This document shows positions 1-7,548 of a stretch of DNA of 64,000 nt, piece by piece. Both the position numbers and the translations under genes were made by a program. Every line of letters starts with the position of its first letter. Position 1 is the first letter of the stretch. The stretch comes from an uncultured Prevotellaceae bacterium (lineage in GTDB: Bacteria; Bacteroidota; Bacteroidia; Bacteroidales; Bacteroidaceae), in the NCBI GenBank assembly GCA_900316475.1, contig ONDA01000008.1:62001-126000 (forward strand). The letters run 5' to 3'. The notes beneath the pieces are model-generated. The model did not search any database and was not told the DNA's origin. It saw only the letters and a list, made by a program, of their open reading frames with translations.

Positions 1-288
1 GGTGGCGTTAAGAAGGGCGCTTTCGACGAAGCTGCTGCACAGAAGAAATTTGACGCATGGAAGGCTGACAAGCAGAATGGCCTTAACAAGATTGCTGAGG
101 CTGATGCTAAGGCTAAGAAGGACGCTGCTTTGAAGGCTCTCGATGCTGAGAAGAAGGTGAACGAGGAAATTGCTAAGAAGGTAGCCGACAAGAAGGCTGC
201 TGCCGCTGCCGCTAAGGCTGAGGAGGAGGCTGCAAAGGCTGCTGAGGCCGCTGCTGCCGAGACCGCTGAGGCACCCGCTGAGGCATAG
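1..288 (+). CDS. rpsP: 30S ribosomal protein S16, C-terminal part (partial)
   Basis: The window opens inside this gene, so only the last 95 codons are present, ending at TAG 286-288. The segment starts with GGVKKGAFDEAAAQKKFDAW, which matches the region after the S16 core in Bacteroidales. It then runs into a long tail of Ala, Lys and Glu repeats ending TAEAPAEA. S16 is a small-subunit ribosomal protein that binds 16S rRNA early in assembly; the long low-complexity tail is a known Bacteroidetes trait absent from E. coli S16. The conserved N-terminal RNA-binding part lies outside the window, so the call rests on the tail and its junction. Confidence 0.85.
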   Translation, partial: GGVKKGAFDEAAAQKKFDAWKADKQNGLNKIAEADAKAKKDAALKALDAEKKVNEEIAKKVADKKAAAAAAKAEEEAAKAAEAAAAETAEAPAEA

Positions 289-316
289 TCTGGCTCTTTC
301 GTTCGCTAAGACACTG

Positions 317-353
317 ACTGGACATCGGGCTCGAGCTCAGTGTCCAGTTTTTT
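317..353 (+). terminator. Rho-independent terminator after rpsP
   Basis: A perfect 8-bp stem, ACTGGACA (317-324) with TGTCCAGT (341-348), is followed by six T residues (348-353). A second small palindrome, GCTCGAGC, lies in the loop. It starts 28 bases after the rpsP stop and just before pheT, so it ends the upstream transcript. Confidence 0.85.
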
Positions 354-384
354 GATTATTGATAATTCTTTATACTATTGTAAT

Positions 385-2835
385 ATGAATATTTCCTATA
401 AATGGCTGAAGGAATATGTCGACTTTGAGCTGACGCCGCAGCAGGTGTGCGACGCTCTGACGTCGACCGGCCTTGAGGTAGACGCCTTAGAGGAGGTACA
501 GAGCATTCGTGGAGGCTTGAAGGGTCTCTACGTCGGTCAGGTGCTGACCTGCGAGGCTCACCCCAACAGCGACCACCTTCACGTGACGACGGTCGACCTG
601 GGCAGGGGCACAGCGAGTCAGATTGTCTGTGGTGCCCCCAACGTAGCTGCCGGCCAGAAGGTGATTGTGGCCGACCTGGGGTGTGTGCTCTATGATGGCG
701 ACAAGGAATTCCAAATCAAGAAGTCAAAGTTGCGCGGCGTGGAGTCGTGTGGCATGATTTGCGCCGAGGATGAGATAGGTGTCGGCACGTCGCACGATGG
801 TATCATCGTGCTGCCTGAGGACGCACCTGTAGGACAGCCCGCCGCAGAGTATTATAATCTTGAGAGCGACTGGCTCATCGAGATTGACATTACGGCCAAT
901 CGTGCCGACGCGCTGTCTCATTGGGGCGTAGCACGCGATTTGTATGCATGGCTGAAACAGAACGGCTATGATACCAGTCTGCACCGTCCGAGTGCATCAA
1001 CGTTCTCCGTCGACGACAACTCACTCCCTATCGATGTCGAAATCCAAAACACCGAGGCCTGCCGACGCTATGCCTGCGTCAGCATCACCGGCTGCGAGGT
1101 GAAGGAGTCGCCGGAGTGGCTGAAGACTCGGTTGACGACCGTCGGTCTGCGTCCTATCAACAATATTGTCGACATCACCAACTACATCATGTTTGCTTAC
1201 GGTCAGCCATTGCACTGCTTTGATGCTGATATGGTGACGGGGCATAAGATTGTGGTGAAGACAATGCCCGAGGGAACGCCCTTCCAGACGCTCGATGGTG
1301 TGGAGCACAAACTTTCCGACCGCGATCTCGCTATCTGCAATACCGAGGATGCTATGTGCATTGCCGGTGTGTTCGGCGGCAAAGGAAGCGGAACTTATGA
1401 GACGACAAAGAACGTCGTGCTGGAGTCGGCGTACTTCCATCCCACGTGGATTCGTAAGTCGGCCCGACGTCACGGACTATCGACCGACGCTTCGTTCCGT
1501 TTCGAGCGCGGCATCGATCCCAATGGCGTTATCTACGCATTGAAGCAGGCCGCTATTCTGTGCCGTGAACTGGCTGGCGGCAAGATTTCCATGGAGATTC
1601 GCGACGAGTATCCTTCGCCGATTGAGAATCCCAAAGTAGAGCTTAACATAAACTATGTTAAGACACTGATTGGCAAGGAGATACCTACAGAGACGATTAA
1701 AAGAATTTGCACGTCTCTCGAGATGAAAATCCTGAACGAGACGGCAGAGGCTATCACACTCGAAATTCCCGCCTACCGCGTCGACGTGCAACGTCCGTGC
1801 GACGTCGTAGAGGACATCCTGCGCATCTATGGATATAATAATGTTGAAATACCTACCCAGCTGAAAGGCTCCCTCGTCATCAAGGGCGAAGAAGACCGCA
1901 AGCACAAACTGGCAAACCTCGTCAGTGAGCAGCTGGTAGGCGAGGGCTTCAACGAGATACTGAACAACTCGCTGACAAAAGCCGCCTACTACGAAGACAA
2001 GCAAGACACGCTGGTGCACATTATGAATCCCCTGTCGAGCGACCTGAACGTCATGCGGCAGACGCTCCTCTACGGAGGACTGGAGAGTGTGGCTCACAAT
2101 GCTAACCGCAAGAACGCTAACCTGCGCTTCTTCGAGTTTGGCAATGTCTATACCTTCGATCCAGAGAAAAACGACCAGGAGAACCCTACGCAGGCTTACA
2201 AGGAGCAGTACCATCTGGCACTTTGGCTGACGGGTAAGCGCGTCGAGGGAGCGTGGGCTCATAAGGACGAGGACACCTCGTTTTACGAACTTAGTGCTTA
2301 CGTCGAGAATATCCTGCGCCGTATCGGTCTCAAAACAGGCATGACCGTCCGCAAAAAGTCCGATAATCCAATTTACTCAGCAGGCATCGTCATCGAGAAT
2401 CGAGGCGGTAAGAAGCTCGTCGAACTGGGTGTCCTCGCGAAAAAACTGCAGAAGCATTTCGGTATCGACAACACCGTCTACTATGCTGAGATGAACTGGA
2501 CGCAGCTGATGAAGGCTACGAAGAAAAACGAGGTGACCTTTACCGAGGTGCCGAAATTCCCCGCTGTCAGCCGCGACCTCGCACTCTTGGTCGACAACGC
2601 AGTGGAGTTCGCACAGATTGACCAGGTTGCCCGACAGACCGAGAAGAAACTACTGAAAAAGGTTGAACTTTTCGATGTCTACGAAGGCGACAAACTGCCT
2701 GCTGGCAAAAAGTCCTACGCCGTCAACTTTATCCTGCAAGACGAGGAGAAGACGATGGGCGACAAGCAGATTGATGCTATCATGCAGAAACTCATAAACA
2801 ACCTGAAGAATCAGCTGAAAGCAGAATTGCGCTAA
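385..2835 (+). CDS. pheT: Phenylalanyl-tRNA synthetase beta subunit
   Basis: This 816-residue protein is the beta chain of the alpha2-beta2 enzyme that charges tRNA-Phe in the cytoplasm. Domains run in the usual order: N-terminal region and EMAP/OB-like tRNA-binding domain (about 40-150, with the segment PNSDHLHVTTVDLG), B3/B4 editing region (about 210-400), B5 domain (about 410-490), catalytic-like core, and a C-terminal ferredoxin-like anticodon-binding domain (about 720-816, from PKFPAVSRDLALLVD). I chose ATG 385 because MNISYKWLKEYVDFE is the conserved start. The in-frame GTG at 340 lies inside the upstream terminator. A weak promoter-like TACTATTG sits at 373-380. The alpha-subunit gene is not in the window. 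Confidence 0.97.
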   Translation: MNISYKWLKEYVDFELTPQQVCDALTSTGLEVDALEEVQSIRGGLKGLYVGQVLTCEAHPNSDHLHVTTVDLGRGTASQIVCGAPNVAAGQKVIVADLGCVLYDGDKEFQIKKSKLRGVESCGMICAEDEIGVGTSHDGIIVLPEDAPVGQPAAEYYNLESDWLIEIDITANRADALSHWGVARDLYAWLKQNGYDTSLHRPSASTFSVDDNSLPIDVEIQNTEACRRYACVSITGCEVKESPEWLKTRLTTVGLRPINNIVDITNYIMFAYGQPLHCFDADMVTGHKIVVKTMPEGTPFQTLDGVEHKLSDRDLAICNTEDAMCIAGVFGGKGSGTYETTKNVVLESAYFHPTWIRKSARRHGLSTDASFRFERGIDPNGVIYALKQAAILCRELAGGKISMEIRDEYPSPIENPKVELNINYVKTLIGKEIPTETIKRICTSLEMKILNETAEAITLEIPAYRVDVQRPCDVVEDILRIYGYNNVEIPTQLKGSLVIKGEEDRKHKLANLVSEQLVGEGFNEILNNSLTKAAYYEDKQDTLVHIMNPLSSDLNVMRQTLLYGGLESVAHNANRKNANLRFFEFGNVYTFDPEKNDQENPTQAYKEQYHLALWLTGKRVEGAWAHKDEDTSFYELSAYVENILRRIGLKTGMTVRKKSDNPIYSAGIVIENRGGKKLVELGVLAKKLQKHFGIDNTVYYAEMNWTQLMKATKKNEVTFTEVPKFPAVSRDLALLVDNAVEFAQIDQVARQTEKKLLKKVELFDVYEGDKLPAGKKSYAVNFILQDEEKTMGDKQIDAIMQKLINNLKNQLKAELR

Positions 2836-2874
2836 ATAAATTGAAAATTGTAAATCGTAAAATAGTAAATCAAA

Positions 2875-3612
2875 ATGGGAAGAGCATTTGAATATCGTAA
2901 GGCTACAAAGCTGAAGAGATGGGGCCACATGGCCAAGACGTTTACCAAAATCGGCAAGCAGATTGCCATCGCCGTGAAGGCCGGTGGTCCTGAACCCGAC
3001 ATGAACCCCGCCCTGCGTGCATGTATTGCCAACGCCAAGCGTGAAAACATGCCAAAGGATAACATTGAGCGTGCTATCAAGAACGCAATGGGCAAGGACC
3101 AGAGCGACTACAAGGAAGTAACCTACGAGGGCTATGGACCTCATGGCATTGCTATCTTCGTGGATACATTGACCGACAACACGACACGTACCGTAGGCGA
3201 CGTGCGCTCGGTGTTCAACAAGTTCAATGGCAACCTCGGAACTCAGGGCTCACTCAGCTTCCTTTTTGACCACAAGGCTGTTTTCACCTTCAAGAAGAAA
3301 GAAGGCCTTGATATGGACGAGATGATTCTCGACCTTATCGACTATGGCGTAGAAGACGAGTTCGACGAAGACGAGGAGGAGAACAGCATCACCATCTACG
3401 GCGACCCTTCGAGTTTCGGTGCCATCCAGAAACATCTCGAGGAGAACGGCTTCGAGGTGACCGGTGCTGAGTTTACCCGCATCCCCAACGACCTGAAGGA
3501 AGTGACACCCGAACAGCGCGAGACCATCGACAAGATGATTGAAAAACTCGAGGATTTCGACGACGTACAGACGGTCTACACGAATATGAAGCCTGAGGAA
3601 CTCGGAGAGTAA
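2875..3612 (+). CDS. YebC/PmpR-family protein (TACO1-like)
   Basis: The 245-residue product starts MGRAFEYRKATKLKRWGHMA and carries the family's N-terminal signature, the segment NAKRENMPKDNIERAIKNA, and a three-domain layout with an acidic stretch (DEFDEDEEEN) in the middle domain. Family members are cytoplasmic. They are described either as DNA-binding regulators or, from more recent work, as translation factors that relieve ribosome stalling; sequence alone cannot separate these roles. The gene starts 39 bp after pheT in the same direction. The A+T-rich gap contains the tract AAAATTGTAAATCGTAAAAT, a low-complexity spacer type common in this group. A terminator-like palindrome follows at 3640-3685. 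Confidence 0.93.
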   Translation: MGRAFEYRKATKLKRWGHMAKTFTKIGKQIAIAVKAGGPEPDMNPALRACIANAKRENMPKDNIERAIKNAMGKDQSDYKEVTYEGYGPHGIAIFVDTLTDNTTRTVGDVRSVFNKFNGNLGTQGSLSFLFDHKAVFTFKKKEGLDMDEMILDLIDYGVEDEFDEDEEENSITIYGDPSSFGAIQKHLEENGFEVTGAEFTRIPNDLKEVTPEQRETIDKMIEKLEDFDDVQTVYTNMKPEELGE

Positions 3613-3639
3613 CATTTAACCAACTCTTCGTTCAGCCAT

Positions 3640-3685
3640 AAAAAATCGCCGCTTTCCGCAGTAAACACTGCGGAAGCGGCGATTT
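3640..3685 (-). terminator. Strong palindromic terminator shared by yebC and smalltalk gene 1
   Basis: A long near-perfect hairpin pairs AAATCGCCGCTTTCCGCAG (from 3643) with CTGCGGAAGCGGCGATTT (3668-3685). Read on the minus strand it is followed by six T residues, so it works best as terminator of the minus-strand peptide gene. It may also stop yebC transcription from the other side. The same stem recurs, with changes, at 38.9, 46.8 and 47.1 kb. Confidence 0.8.
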
Positions 3686-3710
3686 CAGTGCGTATTGCTT
3701 AATGTCACAT

Positions 3711-3833
3711 TCATAGTGTCACCGAGCTGTAGCCCATACACGAGGTGGTGGTCACGGCGGTCAGTGCTGCCGTCAGTGCTGCGATGACGATGCGCAGCGC
3801 AATCTCAATAAATTTCGACTTCATAGTTTTCAT
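3711..3833 (-). CDS. Smalltalk-family small membrane peptide, copy 1
   Basis: A 40-codon gene runs from ATG (3833) to TGA (3711). The peptide starts MKTMKSKFIEIALRIVIAAL, continues with an Ala/Thr/Leu-rich hydrophobic stretch and ends TTTSCMGYSSVTL. A short basic N-terminus, one hydrophobic helix and a TSCMG end fit the smalltalk peptide family of Bacteroidales, whose function is unknown. A second copy at 38981-39103 differs in the peptide only at two residues near the C-terminus (SS versus GP), with several silent base changes, which argues that it is translated and selected. A second in-frame ATG at 3824 could also be the start. It is followed directly by a strong terminator. Confidence 0.75.
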   Translation of the reverse strand: MKTMKSKFIEIALRIVIAALTAALTAVTTTSCMGYSSVTL

Positions 3834-4158
3834 GGATTAGTAATTAGAATTTGAACTTTCCCTCCCTTTTTCTTTTCAACCACGAATGACATGTATTATA
3901 CCTTATTTCCATTTGTCAAATTAGTGAAATTAGTGAAATTAGTGGTTCTTAAAAAAGTCTCAGGTGCCGATAGCCTGTGCGTAGCAATTTAGTGTAGTCG
4001 TTGTTGTCTGTCGGCTCAAAATCTTTTAAATCTTCAAATCTTTGTTCATTACAAAACGAATGGCCGTAATTTGTTTCGGAAAACAATGAGAAATCTGATG
4101 TTTCTTCTCATACGTTTAATTGCTTTTGAAATTTAAGTTGTTTATAATATGGTTGAGC
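3834..4158. repeat. Gene-free spacer with short direct repeats
   Basis: No gene is visible. The stretch holds three tandem copies of AAATTAGTG (3918-3944). It also holds a 40-bp segment (4008-4047, starting CTGTCGGCTCAAAATC) that recurs almost unchanged at 39127-39166 and 39411-39450. Another shared piece (GGCCGTAATTTGTTT, near 4061) has a relative at 39181. All lie upstream of a smalltalk copy, so they belong to the repeated unit rather than to the neighbouring housekeeping genes. Confidence 0.75.
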
Positions 4159-4280
4159 GGCCGTGAAATTTTCACGTAAGGCCGTGACGTTTTTCTGTAA
4201 GGCCGTGAAAATTTCGCGAGAAGCCGTGACATTTTACCTCTTACCTCTCACTTCTCACCTCTTACCTCTCATCTTCCCCT
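4159..4280. repeat. 21-bp tandem repeat, four copies, then pyrimidine-rich repeats
   Basis: Four units begin with GGCCGTGA or AGCCGTGA at 4159, 4180, 4201 and 4222, exactly 21 bp apart. The period keeps one reading frame open, giving a repeated K-A-V-x-F pattern over about 27 codons from ATG 4163, though nothing suggests it is a real gene. From about 4231 to 4275 the sequence changes to degenerate repeats of TTACCTCTCAC. Confidence 0.8.
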
Positions 4281-4282
4281 AT

Positions 4283-4421
4283 ATGGATAGCTTAACCGGA
4301 AAACACCTCGCCCATGTCGCCCATGTCGCTCCTGGCTCCAATTTTGCTGGCTTGTGGGGGCAGGAAGCTTAGGGGCGAGATGGGCGAGATGGGTGGGATG
4401 TTTTCCGCTTTCACTATCCAT
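4283..4421. repeat. 50-bp imperfect inverted repeat with 39-nt loop
   Basis: The left arm (4283-4332, starting ATGGATAGCTTAACCGGAAA) and the right arm (4372-4421, ending TTTCACTATCCAT) are the same length and pair over most positions, including a doubled CGCCCAT/ATGGGCG motif. Outer ends are ATGGATAG and CTATCCAT. The size, terminal pairing and lack of coding sequence resemble a miniature inverted-repeat element, but I see no clear target-site duplication. Confidence 0.6.
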
Positions 4422-4526
4422 CGCGCGCGTACGTGAGATAATCAGAAGGCTCACCCGTGAGATTTCAATGGCATTGAGCCATCCACGGACATTTCCCCAT
4501 GCGCCATAGTTGGCGGGCTTGGGCTA

Positions 4527-4564
4527 AACAAAAGGGAGACGAAGTCCTCGGGGGCTTCGTCTCC
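4527..4564 (-). terminator. Rho-independent terminator of the arabinose operon
   Basis: A perfect 10-bp stem, GGAGACGAAG (4535-4544) with CTTCGTCTCC (4555-4564), lies 21 bp after the araA stop. On the minus strand the stem is followed by a T-rich run. Confidence 0.85.
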
Positions 4565-4585
4565 TTGATTGGGGGTGTACGGATT

Positions 4586-6124
4586 TTACTTCAGCGCCTT
4601 GTTCAGCATGAAGTAGACCTCGTTGTTGCGCAGGGTCTGCTTGAAGTCGGCGATGTTGGTATCCTTGTTAATCTTGACATACTCGATGCCCAGCATCTCG
4701 GCAAAGTCCTCCCAGTACTCCTCGTTGATGTCGTAGGAGAAGGCTGAGTGGTGAGTGCCGCCGGCGAGAATCCAGGCTGCAGCACCAATCTCGAACGTGG
4801 GCTGCGGAATCCAGAGTGCCGAGGCGACGGGCAGCTTGGGCATGGGTTTCGGCTCGATGCACTCTACCTCCTGAGAGATGAGGCGGAAGCGGTTGCCCAG
4901 GTCGACGACAGTGGCCTTGATGCCGCGACCGGTCTTCGAGGTGAAGACGAGGCGTGCCGTCTGCTGCTTGCGGATGCCGATGCCGAGGAAGTGTACCTCG
5001 AGCTTGGGCTTGTCGGTAGCGATGAGGGGGCAGACCTCGAGCATGTGGCTCTGTAGGCATGACGAGCGATCGCCGGCGAAGTTCAGCGTGTAGTCCTCGA
5101 GGAACGAGCAGCCTGTAGGCATGCCCTGCTGGATGACCCAAAGGGTGCGGTAGAGGCAGGCCGTCTTCCAGTCGCCCTCGGCACCAAAGCCGTAGCCCTC
5201 TTCCATCAGGCGCTGCGAAGCCAGACCGGGAATCTGGTCGAAGCCGCAGAAGTTGGGGTCGTCGATGTTGGCGTCGCCCAGGTCGTCGAAGTTGGTGGTG
5301 AAGGCGGTGGCACCCTCGTCCTTCAACACACGGCGCAGGGCGATTTCAGCCTTTGCTGCGTTCTTCACTTTCTCCCAATAGACATCCTCACCGCTTTCGT
5401 CTATCTTGATGGTGTACAGCTTCTTATACTCCTCGACGAGTGCATCGGCCTCCTGGTCGGTCACCTTCTTGAAGTACTCCATCAGCGAGCTGACAGGATA
5501 GTAGTCGACATGGTATCCCAGGCGCTGTTCGAACTCCACGCGGTCGCCGTCGGTAACGGCCACGTTGTTCATGTTCATGCCGAACATCAGGCAGCGCACG
5601 TTGTGAGCGTCGGCCACGCCGGCAGCCACACGTGCCCAGACGGCAATCTGCTTCTGAGCCTTCTCGTCCTTCCAGTAGCCACAGACGACCTTGCGGGCCA
5701 CGCGCATACGTGTGCAGATGTGTCCGAACTCGATGTCGCCGTGAGCGCTCTGGTTGAGGTTCATGAAGTCCATGTCGATGTCGCTCCAGGGTATTTCGGC
5801 GTTATACTGTGTATGGAAGTGGAGTAGGGGCTTCTGCAGCTGCTGCAGACCCTTAATCCACATCTTGGCAGGCGAGAAAGTGTGCATCCAGGTGATGATA
5901 CCTACGCACTTCTCGTCGTTGTTGGCAGCGAGCATCACCTGCTCTACTTCCTTCGAGCTGTTGGCCGTGCCCTTATACACAATCTTCACGGGGATGTTGC
6001 CGCTGGCGTTCAAGCCGTCGACCATCTCCTTTGAGTGCCCGTCAACGGCCACCACTGCGTCACCACCATAGAGCAACTGTGCACCAGTCACCCACCAAAT
6101 TTCATAATTCTCAAATGCTTTCAT
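4586..6124 (-). CDS. araA: L-arabinose isomerase
   Basis: This 512-residue enzyme converts L-arabinose to L-ribulose in the cytoplasm with a divalent metal. The central segment RLMEEGYGFGAEGDWKTA and the following SFLEDYTLNF and SHMLEVCP blocks match the AraA core and carry the two metal-binding glutamates. The metal-binding histidines lie in SHMLEVCP and in THHSAFSYDI near the C-terminus. The N-terminus EIWWVTGAQLLYGG is typical of the family and the length is normal. It is the last gene of a six-gene minus-strand operon, 27 bp after araD, and is followed by a terminator. The window contains no ribulokinase gene; that step must be encoded elsewhere. Confidence 0.97.
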   Translation of the reverse strand: MKAFENYEIWWVTGAQLLYGGDAVVAVDGHSKEMVDGLNASGNIPVKIVYKGTANSSKEVEQVMLAANNDEKCVGIITWMHTFSPAKMWIKGLQQLQKPLLHFHTQYNAEIPWSDIDMDFMNLNQSAHGDIEFGHICTRMRVARKVVCGYWKDEKAQKQIAVWARVAAGVADAHNVRCLMFGMNMNNVAVTDGDRVEFEQRLGYHVDYYPVSSLMEYFKKVTDQEADALVEEYKKLYTIKIDESGEDVYWEKVKNAAKAEIALRRVLKDEGATAFTTNFDDLGDANIDDPNFCGFDQIPGLASQRLMEEGYGFGAEGDWKTACLYRTLWVIQQGMPTGCSFLEDYTLNFAGDRSSCLQSHMLEVCPLIATDKPKLEVHFLGIGIRKQQTARLVFTSKTGRGIKATVVDLGNRFRLISQEVECIEPKPMPKLPVASALWIPQPTFEIGAAAWILAGGTHHSAFSYDINEEYWEDFAEMLGIEYVKINKDTNIADFKQTLRNNEVYFMLNKALK

Positions 6125-6151
6125 TGTTTGTAATTGTTTTTAAGTTATTGA

Positions 6152-6862
6152 TTAATGTTTCTGTCCTTTTTGTCCGTAGTAGGCGTTTGGCCCGTGCTTG
6201 CGCATATAGTGCTTCTCGATGAGCAGCGGGTTCATGGTCGTATTCGGGTTGACCGAGAACGACACGAATGCCATCTTGGCGCACTGCTCCATGACCTTGG
6301 CGTTGTAGACGGCGTTGTCGGGACTGGTGCCCCAGGAGAACGGTCCGTGATTCTTCACCAGCACGGCGGGCGTGTGGTCAGGATTAATCTTGCGGATGTT
6401 CAGAATCTCGTCGACGATGACGTTGCCCGTCTCCAGTTCGTACTGTCCCTTCACCTCAGCCTCCGTCATGTCGCGCGTGCAGGGGATGTCCTGATAGAAG
6501 TAGTCGGCGTGAGTGGTGCCTATGTTGGGAATGTCGCGTCCTGCCTGTGCGAAGGCCGTGGCGTAGGTAGAGTGTGTGTGAACGACACCCTGGATGTTGG
6601 GGAATGCCTTGTAAAGCACGAGGTGTGTGGGCGTATCGCTGGAGGGGTTGAGGTCGCCGTCTACGACTTCGCCCGTATTGAGGTCGACGACGACCATGTC
6701 TTCGGCCTTCATCTCATCGTAGCTGACGCCCGACGGTTTGATGACAACGAGCCCCTTCTCGCGGTCGATGCCCGAGACGTTGCCCCACGTAAAGATGACC
6801 AACCCCTGTTTCACCAGGTCAAGATTGGCCTTGAATACTTTTTGTTTCAGTTCTTCTAACAT
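6152..6862 (-). CDS. araD: L-ribulose-5-phosphate 4-epimerase
   Basis: This 236-residue class II aldolase-family enzyme converts L-ribulose 5-phosphate to D-xylulose 5-phosphate, feeding the pentose phosphate pathway. Visible family features are [14 protein letters not shown] near the N-terminus, the phosphate-binding [10 protein letters not shown] segment, NPSSDTPTH, and the zinc-ligand motif [13 protein letters not shown] with a further histidine in [10 protein letters not shown]. Length and start are as in other AraD proteins. It lies 5 bp after the Nudix regulator gene and 27 bp before araA. The related enzymes fuculose- and rhamnulose-phosphate aldolase are less likely given the neighbours. 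Confidence 0.95.
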   Translation of the reverse strand: MLEELKQKVFKANLDLVKQGLVIFTWGNVSGIDREKGLVVIKPSGVSYDEMKAEDMVVVDLNTGEVVDGDLNPSSDTPTHLVLYKAFPNIQGVVHTHSTYATAFAQAGRDIPNIGTTHADYFYQDIPCTRDMTEAEVKGQYELETGNVIVDEILNIRKINPDHTPAVLVKNHGPFSWGTSPDNAVYNAKVMEQCAKMAFVSFSVNPNTTMNPLLIEKHYMRKHGPNAYYGQKGQKH

Positions 6863-6867
6863 AGCAT

Positions 6868-7542
6868 TTACATTTTAAAGTTTGGTTCTTCATCATAGAT
6901 ACGACGGTTAAACCGGTAGAGATAGGCACCGCGCTTGGAACTTTTCTTGTCAATGAGCTCTGTCTTTTCGATGAAGTCCATGTCCTTGACACGCTTGCGG
7001 AAGTTGCGCTTGTCGAGTTCTGCGCCGTAGACCACCTCGTAGAGCCGCTGTAGCTGGGTCAGTGTGAACAGTCGCGGCAGGAGCCTGAAGCCTACGGGTT
7101 CGGTCTTCAGCTTGTCCTGCATGAGCTTATGGGCCTTGCTGACCATTTCGTTATGGTCGGAATACAGCTGCGGTATGTTGTCGACGTCGACCCATTCCAG
7201 CCCGTGTTCTAATCGCAGGTTCTCATCGTATTCACTCACGTTGATAAGCGCATAGTAGGCTATGGATATCACGCGTTCTCCAGGGTCGCGGTCTACTTTT
7301 CCGAAAGCGCCCACCTGTTTCATGTAGATGTGACGCATCCCCGTGAGTTCGTAGAGTGTGCGCTTGGCAGCCTCGTCAACATCCTCGTCGGCGGCGACGA
7401 AGCCTCCATAGAGGCTCCATTCGCCACGTCCGGGATTATATTTTCTGCGGCCAATGAGAATCTTCAGTTTGCCTTCGTCGAAGCCGAAGATAATACAGTC
7501 GACCGATACCAAAACCTTGGTATAACCTTCGTAGTATTTCAT
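6868..7542 (-). CDS. araR: Nudix-domain transcriptional regulator of arabinose use (AraR type)
   Basis: The 224-residue protein has an N-terminal Nudix fold (about 1-140) and a C-terminal winged-helix-like domain (about 150-224, with [13 protein letters not shown]). The Nudix box, [20 protein letters not shown] followed by LTG, keeps the glycines and one glutamate but replaces key residues of the catalytic REXXEE motif with RTLYEL. Pyrophosphatase activity is therefore unlikely. This is the pattern of the Nudix-related AraR regulators described in Bacteroides, which sense L-arabinose and repress transport and catabolic genes. Its place inside the arabinose operon, 6 bp after a transporter gene and 5 bp before araD, supports self-regulation. 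A candidate operator lies at 12030-12041. Confidence 0.85.
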   Translation of the reverse strand: MKYYEGYTKVLVSVDCIIFGFDEGKLKILIGRRKYNPGRGEWSLYGGFVAADEDVDEAAKRTLYELTGMRHIYMKQVGAFGKVDRDPGERVISIAYYALINVSEYDENLRLEHGLEWVDVDNIPQLYSDHNEMVSKAHKLMQDKLKTEPVGFRLLPRLFTLTQLQRLYEVVYGAELDKRNFRKRVKDMDFIEKTELIDKKSSKRGAYLYRFNRRIYDEEPNFKM

Positions 7543-7548
7543 TGTTTT

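Noticed and set aside
4163..4372. A 69-codon plus-strand frame through the 21-bp repeats
   Set aside because: It consists of repeat-derived K-A-V-F patterns followed by pyrimidine-rich low-complexity sequence and the inverted repeat; no promoter or conserved domain.
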